From positions 1 through 34,361 of the forward strand of contig CAYLYP010000029.1 in NCBI GenBank assembly GCA_964387795.1: 34,361 bases of DNA, written 5' to 3'. This stretch comes from CAYLYP01 sp964387795. GTDB lineage: Bacteria > Bacteroidota > Bacteroidia > Bacteroidales > UBA7960. The translations under genes and the position numbers were made by a program. Below are positions 1-8,252 of the stretch, piece after piece. Below the pieces are notes generated by a model. It was not told the origin of the DNA, did not search any database, and worked only from the letters and a program-made list of their open reading frames with translations. The first letter of the stretch is position 1; every line of letters begins with the position of its first letter.

Positions 1-144
1 AGCACTGCAAATGCTTTAGGAAGTAATATGTTTGAAGGTTTTAACCCAACACCAAAGGGAATTGAAATCATCAGGGATTATATGACAGGAAAAATTTCTT
101 TAAATGAATTGGTGACATTTGCCAAACAAAAAGCCTATGTCTAA
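1..144 (+). CDS. VbhA-like Fic antitoxin, C-terminal part
   Basis: This is the last 47 codons of a short gene that begins upstream of the window. The visible protein starts STANALGSNMFEGFNP and ends AKQKAYV. SNMFEG fits the [S/T]xxxE[G/N] inhibitory helix known in class I Fic antitoxins such as VbhA, where the Glu blocks ATP positioning in the Fic active site. The region after it is a short helical tail, as in the VbhA family. The stop codon overlaps the start of the Fic gene by 8 bases (ATGTCTAA), so the two are probably translationally coupled. The assignment rests on the motif, the size and the position directly before fic. The true N-terminus cannot be seen. Confidence 0.72.
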   Translation, partial: STANALGSNMFEGFNPTPKGIEIIRDYMTGKISLNELVTFAKQKAYV

Positions 145-745
145 TTCTTACAAATACATAGACCTTGACTATTCTTACACAGACCCCAAGACAGGGCTTT
201 TGAGAAATCTACATAACATTACAGATTCAGAAGTATTACTTTTTGTTGAAAGTAGCGCAGTAACAAAACGTCTTCTTGAACTATACGAAAATCCAATAAA
301 AATTAAAGGAATTGATAGCCTTTTTGAAATTCATAGACACTTGTTTCAAGACATATACGCTTGGGCTGGTAAAAAACGAATAGTTGAGATAAGCAAAGAC
401 GGAAAACAATTTTTTCCTACTACACATTTTGACAACGCTTTTAGGTATATAGAACAGTTGATAATGGAGTTCAAGAAAATTCCGAGAGACAATAAAAAGA
501 GTTTAGCCGGAAAGATAGCGGAAATACTAGATCATGTGAACTACCTTCACCCTTTCAGAGAAGGTAATGGTCGGACACAAAGAGAGTTCGTAAGACTATT
601 GGCATTAGAAAAAGGCTTAATATTAAATCTTAACCCGCCTGACAACAGAAACGTTTACGAAAGATATATGAAAGGAACAATTGAAAGTGACGTAGAAATA
701 TTGTCAAATTTGATTTATGAACTAATTGATACAAAGGAAAAATAG
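137..745 (+). CDS. fic: Fic domain protein (AMPylating toxin, class I)
   Basis: This 202-residue protein carries the full Fic motif HPFREGNGRTQR at residues 138-149. It includes the catalytic His138 and the GNGR loop that binds the phosphates of ATP. Fic enzymes transfer AMP (or a related group) from a nucleotide to a hydroxyl side chain of a target protein. The segment around KDGKQFFPTTHF fits the flap that docks the target. I chose the ATG at 137, which overlaps the antitoxin stop by 8 bases; a TTG at 119 would add six residues but has no support. There is no inhibitory helix within the protein, so it fits class I, with the antitoxin as a separate protein. An attC-like hairpin element begins 8 bases after the stop, so the pair probably travels as one cassette. 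Confidence 0.9.
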   Translation: MSNSYKYIDLDYSYTDPKTGLLRNLHNITDSEVLLFVESSAVTKRLLELYENPIKIKGIDSLFEIHRHLFQDIYAWAGKKRIVEISKDGKQFFPTTHFDNAFRYIEQLIMEFKKIPRDNKKSLAGKIAEILDHVNYLHPFREGNGRTQREFVRLLALEKGLILNLNPPDNRNVYERYMKGTIESDVEILSNLIYELIDTKEK

Positions 746-752
746 AAAAACG

Positions 753-1074
753 GTGCACAATAAATTGTGCTTCATGTGATCAGCTCAACCCGGCATATTG
801 CACCAGCTAATGAGCGATAGCGAATAAGCCCAGCTTGAACTAATCCATCAGGATAGCACTATGGTTTTTAAAGGGCTTGAGAATGGATTTTAAATAGTAA
901 AGAATAGTGGTGAAGCCGTTCTGATAAAGAAGTTTAGCGAGGCAAAGTTCCACTATATTTTATTCACTATTTCCCCATTAGCACGTAAAATAATTTCAGC
1001 CAAAACATTATCATTTATTGCTTTTTTGATATTTTTGCCGAGAGAAACAGGCTGTAAAATCCCTAAAGTTGTGC
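753..1074 (+). repeat. attC-like hairpin element, copy A (full length, 322 bp)
   Basis: This is the left-hand member of the hairpin family that recurs between 26.8 and 34.2 kb, here in the opposite orientation. It starts with the core GTGCACAAT right after fic and ends CCCTAAAGTTGTGC. Recognisable shared blocks are CACCAGCTAATGAGCG, AGCTTGAACTAATCC, GATAGCACTATGG and TTCACTATTTCCCCATTAG. Its interior has diverged more than the right-hand copies. The outer cores GCACAA and TTGTGC are complementary. It separates the fic unit from the next gene. Confidence 0.85.
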
Positions 1075-1211
1075 AACATTTATAATTTCTGCATGCTTAT
1101 TGGTTATGCCGATTAGGTATTAAACCAAAGAAATAAACTTGTTCAGGAGAAAACTGAGCTTTTTTTTTTGCACAAGCTCTTTTAAACTTTTGAGTTAAAA
1201 AAATCAGACAA

Positions 1212-1805
1212 ATGGATAAATCATCAAATCCCAAATTCTTTAAAGACCCTCAAAACATAATAGCAGTGGGGGTGACAATAATAAGCTTGTGTGCTTTAAT
1301 CGTTTCTGTAATCCAGACTTATGTTTTGCATGAAGAACGGGAATTGATGCGCGAGAATTCAAGAGCCTCAGTATGGCCAAGTCTGGAATTGGTTATGACA
1401 AAAGGGGAAGATTCCATTGATGGCAGTATAAAACAATTAACACTCTATCTGTTGAACAATGGCATTGGCCCTGCAATAATAACTGATGTAAAAATAAGTT
1501 ATCATGGACAGTGTGCCATTGATTGGTGGCATTTATTTGAAATCCAGGAAATACCAGATTCCATTAATACCTTAATTAGTAATACGGATTTTAACAAACG
1601 GATAATAAAACCAGGAGAGACATTGCAAATATTGGATTTAAGTGACAACCGTCCTCTGGCCAATGCTTTTTATAAGCGAACAAATGATTTATCCATCGAA
1701 ATATATTATGAGTCTGTTTACAAAGAAAAATGGAAGTATGATGGAGAATCGACAATCAAGTTAGAGAATTTTGAAGGTTTACCCAAAGAGGAACAATTCA
1801 ATTAA
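1212..1805 (+). CDS. Hypothetical protein with one N-terminal membrane helix
   Basis: The 197-residue protein has a hydrophobic helix at about residues 17-38 (IIAVGVTIISLCALIVSVIQ), then a short basic/acidic linker and a soluble domain. That domain contains ASVWPSLEL and LLNNGIGPAIITDVKI, which reads as a beta-sandwich. I do not recognise a named family and infer no function. It is probably an inner-membrane-anchored protein with its C-terminal domain outside the cytoplasm. It lies 137 bp after the right core of hairpin element copy A and on the same strand, so it would be the next cassette in that array. No matching element follows it, so this unit seems to be the truncated end of the left array. 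The start has no clear ribosome binding site. Confidence 0.72.
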   Translation: MDKSSNPKFFKDPQNIIAVGVTIISLCALIVSVIQTYVLHEERELMRENSRASVWPSLELVMTKGEDSIDGSIKQLTLYLLNNGIGPAIITDVKISYHGQCAIDWWHLFEIQEIPDSINTLISNTDFNKRIIKPGETLQILDLSDNRPLANAFYKRTNDLSIEIYYESVYKEKWKYDGESTIKLENFEGLPKEEQFN

Positions 1806-1977
1806 GTTCTTAGAATTTTGTACTTGAAAAAAATCAATACTTAAATTCAATATTTATACAAACACTTAGGATCTGCTGAAAAACACTTAACAAGTCCGCC
1901 TTGTTGCCTATCATCTGATGCCTAAAATGCTATTTACTGGAATAACCTAAAAGGTATATATCTGTTTTACCTGGTGT

Positions 1978-2859
1978 TTATTTGTGTTCAGGATAAATTG
2001 ATGGCATTGTGAACCCGGGATACTTCATCAGGAACCTTTTACTGAAAGCAAGAAAATCAGGATTTGAGAGTTCTTTTTTATTGTATGATAAGGGCAGGTT
2101 GGAGTTAAGTTGATTGACAATTCCCCCACTTGCTTTTAATATTGCATGTCCGGCAGCGGTATCCCATTCCATTGTCTTTCCAAAACGGGGATAAATATCA
2201 GCATTGCCTTCAGCCAGCATACAGAATTTCAAACTTGATCCCCTGGGTGTAAGTTCGATGTTGTTAACGTTTTGCTGGAGCTGCTCAATATAATTCAGGG
2301 TTGCTTGCGAAAAATGTGAGCGGCTGTGTAATACTTTAATCTTTGATGATTCAGCTTCAAGGGGGAGTATTTCGGCAAGGCTAATGAAATCATAGAGTTC
2401 TTTGGGTGAAGTTTTACGAGTTATTTGAGAGGCACCAGTAATTTTAAAAGCACCTTTTTCGTCCAACGAAAAATAAAGCAGGTCGCTTACAGGTGCAAAA
2501 ATTATTCCCCCGATAGGTTCATGGCCTTCCATCAGTGCAATGTTAACAGTGAATTCGCCATTACGGTTAATAAATTCCTTAGTTCCATCCAATGGGTCGA
2601 TAAGCCAGTAGTAAGGCCAATTTTTTCTGGTATCCCAATCCTGGATAAGTGTTTCTTCACTGATCAGGGGTATATCAAGTTTTTTCAGGGATGAACAAAT
2701 GGTTTCATTTGCCCTTTTATCAGCAAGGGTGATAGGGGTTCCATCATCTTTAATTTCTATTTTAAAGGATTCCTGATAAACCTCAAGGATTTTTAATCCT
2801 GCCTCCAAAGCAGCATGTATTGCGTATGCTATTTTTAATTCCTTGTCCAATAAATCCAT
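1978..2859 (-). CDS. cysQ: 3'(2'),5'-bisphosphate nucleotidase CysQ
   Basis: The 293-residue protein belongs to the inositol-monophosphatase/FIG superfamily. Metal ligands are visible as E68-E69 (ISEET), the DPLDGT motif at D88-T93 and EWDTAAGHAI at 231-240. CysQ splits 3'-phosphoadenosine-5'-phosphate to AMP and phosphate, which removes a toxic by-product of sulfate assimilation. The DPLDGTKEF form is typical of CysQ rather than of SuhB. The protein has no signal peptide and should act in the cytoplasm. It is a single gene with its own promoter and is divergent from the peroxidase gene. The start MDLLDKELKIAYAI fits the family length. Confidence 0.92.
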   Translation of the reverse strand: MDLLDKELKIAYAIHAALEAGLKILEVYQESFKIEIKDDGTPITLADKRANETICSSLKKLDIPLISEETLIQDWDTRKNWPYYWLIDPLDGTKEFINRNGEFTVNIALMEGHEPIGGIIFAPVSDLLYFSLDEKGAFKITGASQITRKTSPKELYDFISLAEILPLEAESSKIKVLHSRSHFSQATLNYIEQLQQNVNNIELTPRGSSLKFCMLAEGNADIYPRFGKTMEWDTAAGHAILKASGGIVNQLNSNLPLSYNKKELSNPDFLAFSKRFLMKYPGFTMPSIYPEHK

Positions 2860-2906
2860 GCTATTTAAAAAAATGATTTATTAATTTTTATCAGGTACAT
2901 CACAAA

Positions 2907-2938
2907 CAAATGTACCCTCATTATTGTTTTGATACAAA
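2907..2938 (-). promoter_or_regulatory. cysQ promoter of Bacteroidetes type, with overlapping palindrome
   Basis: On the minus strand TTTG (2938-2935) is followed by a 20-bp spacer and TACATTTG (2914-2907). This fits the -33 TTTG / -7 TAnnTTTG form used by the Bacteroidetes primary sigma factor. Transcription would start near 2900, about 40 bp before cysQ. A perfect inverted repeat, GGTACAT N9 ATGTACC (2894-2916), covers the -7 box and the likely start site, so it could be an operator. No known regulator is inferred. Confidence 0.6.
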
Positions 2939-3032
2939 AGTAATAAACACCTGATGGTTTTTTAATAAATAAAAACAATGAATGATTATTATTGAAGTTC
3001 CAAAGGTGTTGGATGACTAAAAACATGATTCG

Positions 3033-3054
3033 TCCTGAATTGTATTATTCAGGA
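3033..3054. promoter_or_regulatory. Perfect 8-bp inverted repeat before the peroxidase gene
   Basis: TCCTGAAT at 3033-3040 is repeated in reverse complement as ATTCAGGA at 3047-3054, with a 6-base loop, 30 bp before the peroxidase start codon. It could be a hairpin in the 5' leader or a binding site for a dimeric regulator. I see no good promoter boxes for this gene, so its exact role is open. Confidence 0.4.
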
Positions 3055-3084
3055 TTAAAAACAAAACATCAAAAACATTGAAAT

Positions 3085-3630
3085 ATGAAAAAAATCCTAT
3101 TATTGACAACGCTACTGATAGTTTTGCCACTTATGCTATTGGCACAGGATGCAAACCTATATGGGTTTAAGGTAAAAGCTATTGATGGCTCTGAGTTTGA
3201 TTTTAATAGCCTTAAAGGTAAAAAAATAATGATCGTAAACACCGCATCCAAATGTGGGTTGACTCCCCAGTATGAAGACCTTGAAAAGCTTTATAAACAA
3301 TATGGGGGTGAGGGTTTTGTAATAATTGGTTTCCCTGCTAACAATTTCATGGGACAGGAACCAGGGAGCAATGCTGAGATTATTGAATTTTGCCAATCAA
3401 AGTATGGTGTGAGTTTCCCAATGATGGAAAAGGTTTCTGTTAAAGGGGACGATATGGCACCAATCTATAAATGGCTAACGCAAAAGAGCCTTAACGGGGT
3501 AAAGGATTCAGAGGTGAGTTGGAATTTCCAGAAATACCTGATAAATGAAGATGGGACCTTATATGATGTGCTTTCGCCACGTGAAAAGCCAATGTCAGAG
3601 AAGGTGATTAGTTGGTTAAATCAGGATTAG
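3085..3630 (+). CDS. Secreted glutathione peroxidase-like thiol peroxidase
   Basis: The protein has 181 residues. A signal peptide (about 1-20, ending LMLLAQ) precedes a single GPX domain. The catalytic residues are visible: Cys57 in NTASKCGLTPQY, Gln91 in FPANNFMGQE, and Trp146-Asn147 in VSWNFQKYL. It reduces hydroperoxides. Bacterial Cys-type members normally take electrons from thioredoxin-like proteins rather than from glutathione. The signal peptide places it in the periplasm, so it would defend the envelope from peroxides. The gene is alone, divergent from cysQ. Its last 23 bases overlap the end of the convergent O-antigen ligase gene. Confidence 0.92.
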   Translation: MKKILLLTTLLIVLPLMLLAQDANLYGFKVKAIDGSEFDFNSLKGKKIMIVNTASKCGLTPQYEDLEKLYKQYGGEGFVIIGFPANNFMGQEPGSNAEIIEFCQSKYGVSFPMMEKVSVKGDDMAPIYKWLTQKSLNGVKDSEVSWNFQKYLINEDGTLYDVLSPREKPMSEKVISWLNQD

Positions 3631-5080
3631 TATTCCTGTCTTCTTTTTTATCAGGGTGATAGGCATCAAGGGCAACCAGGATTGCAATAAGTCCCCAAAA
3701 CAAAGCAGAAGCCTTGTCCGTATCAAGGAAATTGTTTAAGAAACCATGAACGAAATAGGTAAACAAACCAGCCAGGCATCCAATAGCGATTAGCCTGGCT
3801 TCTTTGTCTTTAAGCTTGTGGTTGAGCCTTATTCCTGTGATTAAGGTAAAAATCACTATGAGTGAATAAAATATCAACCCGGGCAGTCCTGTTTCAGCCA
3901 GAGGTCCCAGATATTCACTATGGGCATTGCCAACATCACCAACATTGGTGCTAATAATAGTAAGGTCTTCCGATACCTGGTAAGGAGCATAAACAAACTG
4001 ATAGGTGCCAGGGCCCCATCCGGTAACAGGCCTTTCTTCCCATAGCTTTATAGCTGATTTCCATCTGTTGATACGTTCAAGGTTGGATGCATCGGACGTT
4101 ACATTTGAAATGGATTTGAAGTGCTCCATGAAATCACCTGAGGATTCCTGTTGGTTTTTCTCAAGTGCAATCTGTATTTCTTTTTGAAAGGAAAAAGCCC
4201 CAATAATTACCAATGCCAGAATAGGTAAAACATATCTGGCCTTTACTTTAAAATACATAAGGAAAAACACACCCAGTCCGGCAAAAAAGCTTACCCATGA
4301 AGCCCTGCTATATGAGAACAGGATCCCTGCGATATTAATCGCAAAAAAGGCAAGCCCAATCAGGCGGCTTTGGATAGATGCCTTTGTATTTAAAGCCCAG
4401 GCTAAGAACATAGGGGCTATTAATGAAATAACTGCGCTATATACAGTGTGGTCGTTGAAAAATGGCCCTACTACCCATATCCCTGCTTTCCTGTCAAAGC
4501 CATAGAATGAATGCTTAATGGTTGTAATAAGGATCACGATTACAAGGCTGATGCCAAAAGCCCAGAAATATCTTTTAAGATGATTGTATGACTTGAACAA
4601 TTCAAGGGCAAGGAAATAAAACACAGACACAAACCAGAGCCTTGAAAAGAAATATTTGACAGATACAATGGGGAGTTCGCTAAAGAACACTGTTATGAGC
4701 ATCCATACCAGGCTAAGTATAATAACAATGCTTATGGGGTGACGGAGCATCGTTTTATCGGCTTTCCCATAAAAAAACATTCGGAAGAAAAACCAAAGCA
4801 TCAACACGACCAAAATAGGCTCGGTAGGGATATCAATCGAAAAGCCAAGTTTTTCCTGCCCTATTTGGATACTCAGGGGGGTAAGGAAGACCAAGGTGAG
4901 GATAAGCCAGTCGGGCTTTACAAGAAAGAAATAAGCACCAAAGAAAACAAGGGGTAAGGCATAAATCCAGAAATGGCCTTTGGGGATTAAAACCTTAAAA
5001 AGAAAAATAGATAAAATAGCCGACAGGTATAATACCAGCAGCGGAACAATTTGTTCTTTATTTATCTTAGGAAGTTTCAA
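3608..5080 (-). CDS. O-antigen ligase/polymerase family membrane protein
   Basis: The 490-residue protein has roughly a dozen hydrophobic helices along its length. A large extracytoplasmic loop contains RPVTGWGPGTYQFVYAPY and then NVGDVGNAHSEYLGPLAETG. The conserved G-x-G and H-x-E-Y-L signatures mark the Wzy_C / O-antigen ligase family. Members either polymerise lipid-linked repeat units or transfer glycan to a lipid or protein in the periplasm, and sequence alone does not separate these roles. It is the last gene of a three-gene operon with the chain-length protein (9-bp gap) and the flippase. Its 3' end overlaps the peroxidase gene by 23 bp. Confidence 0.88.
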   Translation of the reverse strand: MKLPKINKEQIVPLLVLYLSAILSIFLFKVLIPKGHFWIYALPLVFFGAYFFLVKPDWLILTLVFLTPLSIQIGQEKLGFSIDIPTEPILVVLMLWFFFRMFFYGKADKTMLRHPISIVIILSLVWMLITVFFSELPIVSVKYFFSRLWFVSVFYFLALELFKSYNHLKRYFWAFGISLVIVILITTIKHSFYGFDRKAGIWVVGPFFNDHTVYSAVISLIAPMFLAWALNTKASIQSRLIGLAFFAINIAGILFSYSRASWVSFFAGLGVFFLMYFKVKARYVLPILALVIIGAFSFQKEIQIALEKNQQESSGDFMEHFKSISNVTSDASNLERINRWKSAIKLWEERPVTGWGPGTYQFVYAPYQVSEDLTIISTNVGDVGNAHSEYLGPLAETGLPGLIFYSLIVIFTLITGIRLNHKLKDKEARLIAIGCLAGLFTYFVHGFLNNFLDTDKASALFWGLIAILVALDAYHPDKKEDRNTNPDLTN

Positions 5081-5089
5081 TGCCGGATA

Positions 5090-6148
5090 TTATTGCTTGA
5101 TTTGTTTTTTCTTGCTTAATTGTTGAATGTAGCCATGTTCTAAGAGCTTTTGATAAAACATCAAAGCAAAAATGGATGTTAGGACAGCTGCAAATGTTGA
5201 GAACAAAACAATGAGCCAACGTACCGGCTGCGATTTCTTGTCTGCCGGGAATGCTGTATCAACAATAAAATGGAAAGGGAAATCAGTTGCTGCCTCAAGC
5301 CTGGCTGCCTCAAGCCTGCTTTGGTCTAAAGCAAGTTGAATGGTTAATCGTTCCTGGAAATGTCTTAAAAAAACATAGCGGCCACCATATTGCCCTAAAT
5401 TATCTAATTGCTTTTGAATGTTTTTTATTCCAGACTGATTGTTATTAGCTATTTCAATAGCCATTCTTTGTGAAAGGCGGTCAATTTGTTCGGTATAACT
5501 ATACACTCCTTTTTTTCTAAGGATAGACAATGAGTCTTCAATGCTGAAAATCATTTGTTCTACATTGTTCTTCTCTGTCTCTATTACACTTAAAGCAAGC
5601 ATTGCCCTTTCTTTTCTGAGTTTGTTTTCAAACGTATTGGCATAGTTGGCAATAGCATTTGCCATATCTGATGCTATTTGGGGGTCTTTGTCCAATACTT
5701 CAATACGAACAGCCCCATAATTAGTACGATTGATCTTTACGTTTGATTTATATTCATCCAATAACCAGGTCTGGTGATATCGCTCCCCTTTTTTATACCC
5801 ATAATGGTCCCAAAGGTTGAAAGTGTCAATAATATAGTTTCTGACTCTTGATGAATTGACAATTTCCAATAATCGTTCAGCTTGTTCAAGTTCGCCAAAC
5901 TCATAAAAGTCATATTTGCCACCAGGATTATCACTCAACAAGGATTTGTATAAGTTTCCGGTAGCAGCAGGGAACATAAGTGAAGTGGACTTAAATTTCG
6001 GGGTGATAAACCTTGGTCCGGAAAAGACAACAGCCCCGATAAAAGCGATAACGCCTATGATGATGATATGTTTCCACCATCTGAAAAGGAAATTAAAGAA
6101 GTCAAGACTATGAAAGTCAGAGGTATTGCCGTTTGTATTTGTGGTCAT
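5090..6148 (-). CDS. Wzz-type polysaccharide chain-length regulator
   Basis: The 352-residue protein has the Wzz/polysaccharide co-polymerase plan. One membrane helix lies near residues 27-46 (HIIIIGVIAFIGAVVF), followed by a long periplasmic alpha-helical domain rich in charged coiled-coil segments, and a second helix near 310-331. A Pro-rich stretch (FPADKKSQPVRW) precedes the second helix, as is usual for the family. No tyrosine-kinase domain is fused. Such proteins set the length of surface polysaccharide together with the polymerase. It sits 9 bp before the ligase/polymerase gene and 154 bp after the flippase gene on the same strand. Confidence 0.87.
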   Translation of the reverse strand: MTTNTNGNTSDFHSLDFFNFLFRWWKHIIIIGVIAFIGAVVFSGPRFITPKFKSTSLMFPAATGNLYKSLLSDNPGGKYDFYEFGELEQAERLLEIVNSSRVRNYIIDTFNLWDHYGYKKGERYHQTWLLDEYKSNVKINRTNYGAVRIEVLDKDPQIASDMANAIANYANTFENKLRKERAMLALSVIETEKNNVEQMIFSIEDSLSILRKKGVYSYTEQIDRLSQRMAIEIANNNQSGIKNIQKQLDNLGQYGGRYVFLRHFQERLTIQLALDQSRLEAARLEAATDFPFHFIVDTAFPADKKSQPVRWLIVLFSTFAAVLTSIFALMFYQKLLEHGYIQQLSKKKQIKQ

Positions 6149-6302
6149 AGATAAATACGTTTTCTAAGAAGTCAATGTGATTGCATTCTGTTTTTTGTGC
6201 GCCAAAAGTAAGAAAAAATGACTTAGCAATTATATAAAATATAAATGATTTGTTCTTATTGTTTGTTTTTTATTTGCTGAGATATGTATCTAACCATTTC
6301 CT

Positions 6303-7799
6303 TTACTGTTTAAAAAGAATGAACAATATATTTTTCAAGCTAAGAAATTTACTAAAAATAGCCAGGCCTAAAGACGCACCAGCCATTATGACAAAGTTGA
6401 TTTTCCAGTCGAAAGGCAGCATCCTGCTAAAATAGTTTATTGCAACTACCCCAATAATAAAAGCAAGCAATTTGAAGAAGAACCCATAATCAGGTTTAAT
6501 CTTAAAAATAAAATATACTACCACTATCTGGGCAATAGAGCTGAAAAACTGTGTTGTTACGCTTGCTATTGCTGATCCTGTGGCCTGCAACCAGGGTATT
6601 AATACCAGGTTTAAACCAATATTAACAAACATGCCTATTCCGGCAATAATGTTTAGATATTTCAGGCTGCCATTGGCAGTGAGCAAAGTGCCAAAAATAT
6701 AGGACATTGAAACCGCAACAAAGCAACACATTAGCAAAGCAAAAACCCTTGATGATTGTATCAATCTCAAACCATAACTGGCAATGCTTTCATCGGTATG
6801 GATCGGGTACATGAGCTCCATAAGCTCATGGCTATAAAAAACACTGCCTGAGGTAATAATAATTGCAGGGGTGATAATAAGGATAAAAGAAAGTTTCAAT
6901 AATTGATTGATAGGTTCCTTGTTCTTTATCATTCTTGAAAAAATAGGCAAAAGCAATACTGCAAACAGATAAGCAATCATATTAAAGGCATCCAGTAAAC
7001 GATATGCCGAAGCATAAATCCCCGATTGTAGTTTCCCGTTATCAAGAAGCCTTTCAAGCATCACACTGTCAATACGGTTATAAAATGTCATAAGAAGGAC
7101 AAGCAAAGCGTAAGGGAGACTTTGCTTAAGGATTACAATATAAAAGGCAGGATTGTAGTTTAACCTAAAAAGCTTGCTGCTCCCTTTTTTGAGCAAAACA
7201 CCAAACGCAAAGAAAAAAGTAATGATATATGAAAGGGTTTGGGCATACACATAGTATTCGATATGGAATTCATTAACGATGTTGCCCCATAGCAAAATGC
7301 CACAAAAAACAATCATTAACAGCCTGTCGATAACAGATACTACGCTGTCTATTTTAAACAGTTGAAGGCCTGCCAGATTACTTCGAAGGTATAAAACAAG
7401 GGAAATTAAAAACTGGTTAAAGCATAATACAAGCAATAATTTGATTTCAGCCCAGGAATATTGGAGCACTGCTGCAGCTATAATGCTGAATATCATGTAA
7501 ACAATCCCCAAAAAGAACTTAAGAACAAGGATATTTGACAGGTGCTTTTCTAATAGCTGAGTGTTTTGGGAGATATTCCTGTTGTTGAAATTGTTGATCC
7601 CGAAATCAAGCAAAATGTTAAACAGAAATGAGAAGTTTAATATTGCAAAATATAAACCATAGTTCTCTGCCCCAACTGCATTTTGAACAGATCGGTCAAT
7701 TCCAAGTATCCAAAAAGGCTTTATTAACAAATTGAGAATTAGTAATAAAGCCAGGTTTTTTAAAAACTTCTTTTGCATGGCGGTATTCCTGGTCTGCAA
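6303..7799 (-). CDS. Wzx-type oligosaccharide flippase
   Basis: The 498-residue integral membrane protein has about 12-14 hydrophobic helices evenly spaced from end to end. It fits the polysaccharide biosynthesis (RfbX/MATE-like) superfamily. The opening segment KPFWILGIDRSVQNAVGAENYGLYFAILNFSFL is characteristic. Such proteins move undecaprenyl-linked repeat units across the inner membrane. It is the first gene of the surface-polysaccharide operon. No glycosyltransferases lie beside it, so sugar units must be built by genes elsewhere. The start is either the ATG at 7799 or a Met seven codons downstream (MQKKFLKN). Confidence 0.88.
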   Translation of the reverse strand: MQTRNTAMQKKFLKNLALLLILNLLIKPFWILGIDRSVQNAVGAENYGLYFAILNFSFLFNILLDFGINNFNNRNISQNTQLLEKHLSNILVLKFFLGIVYMIFSIIAAAVLQYSWAEIKLLLVLCFNQFLISLVLYLRSNLAGLQLFKIDSVVSVIDRLLMIVFCGILLWGNIVNEFHIEYYVYAQTLSYIITFFFAFGVLLKKGSSKLFRLNYNPAFYIVILKQSLPYALLVLLMTFYNRIDSVMLERLLDNGKLQSGIYASAYRLLDAFNMIAYLFAVLLLPIFSRMIKNKEPINQLLKLSFILIITPAIIITSGSVFYSHELMELMYPIHTDESIASYGLRLIQSSRVFALLMCCFVAVSMSYIFGTLLTANGSLKYLNIIAGIGMFVNIGLNLVLIPWLQATGSAIASVTTQFFSSIAQIVVVYFIFKIKPDYGFFFKLLAFIIGVVAINYFSRMLPFDWKINFVIMAGASLGLAIFSKFLSLKNILFILFKQ

Positions 7800-8252
7800 A
7801 TGTTTTTCATCCTTTTCTTCTGTTCTGTAAAATAAATGCTTCCTTACTATTGTCGATCCTGAAATCTATTTGTTGCTAATCGCAATTGCTTTACAGGGGC
7901 ATTTTCTTTTTAGGACCTCCTATGCCTGACAGTTTACAAAGATATTTTATTCTTTTTAATAATTATACGAATGCTTAAACTTTGATTCAATTGTTCCATA
8001 TATCACAGTCATAGTTAAAGCGGAGTTAAAGCGGAGTTAAAGCGGAGTTAAAGCGGGTTTAAACCGGGTTTGAACCGGGTTGAACCCGGCTCAAACCCGC
8101 CTCAACCCCGGCTCAACCCCGGCTCAACCCTTAACATGGTATATCCGGGAACCATCATCTTCGTTGCCATCGACTCATGCCATGATTATACAACTTCGCC
8201 CTGATGTCCCGTCTTTGACGCCTTAAATGCTTTTTTCAGAAAATTTCAAATA
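7800..8252. other. Gene-free interval with a structured repeat
   Basis: I find no credible gene here. The interval separates the flippase operon from the GNAT gene. On the minus strand TATCTTTG (7944-7937) fits a Bacteroidetes -7 box for the polysaccharide operon, but I see no matching -33 box at the right distance. The main content is the GC-rich palindromic repeat at 8012-8135. Confidence 0.5.
8012..8135. repeat. 12-bp periodic GC-rich repeat forming a large palindrome
   Basis: The unit GTTAAAGCGGA repeats about every 12 bp and drifts through GTTTAAACCGG and GTTTGAACCGG. It then inverts at about 8081 and continues as CCCGGCTCAAACC and CCGGCTCAACCC to 8130. The two halves are imperfect reverse complements of each other and could fold as a long hairpin. 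It is much richer in G+C than its surroundings. It has no ORF and no recognisable mobile element. It could act as a bidirectional terminator or transcription boundary between the convergent-side genes. Confidence 0.7.

Noticed and set aside
1889..1905. Small hairpin AACAAG-TCCGC-CTTGTT after the gene at 1212-1805 as an attC remnant
   Set aside because: It does not match the core at that unit's start (GTTGTGCAACATT) and is too short; it may be a weak terminator, but it has no T run.
7937..7944. TATCTTTG as a full promoter of the polysaccharide operon
   Set aside because: No -33 box lies 19-22 bp upstream, so it is noted only within the gap entry.
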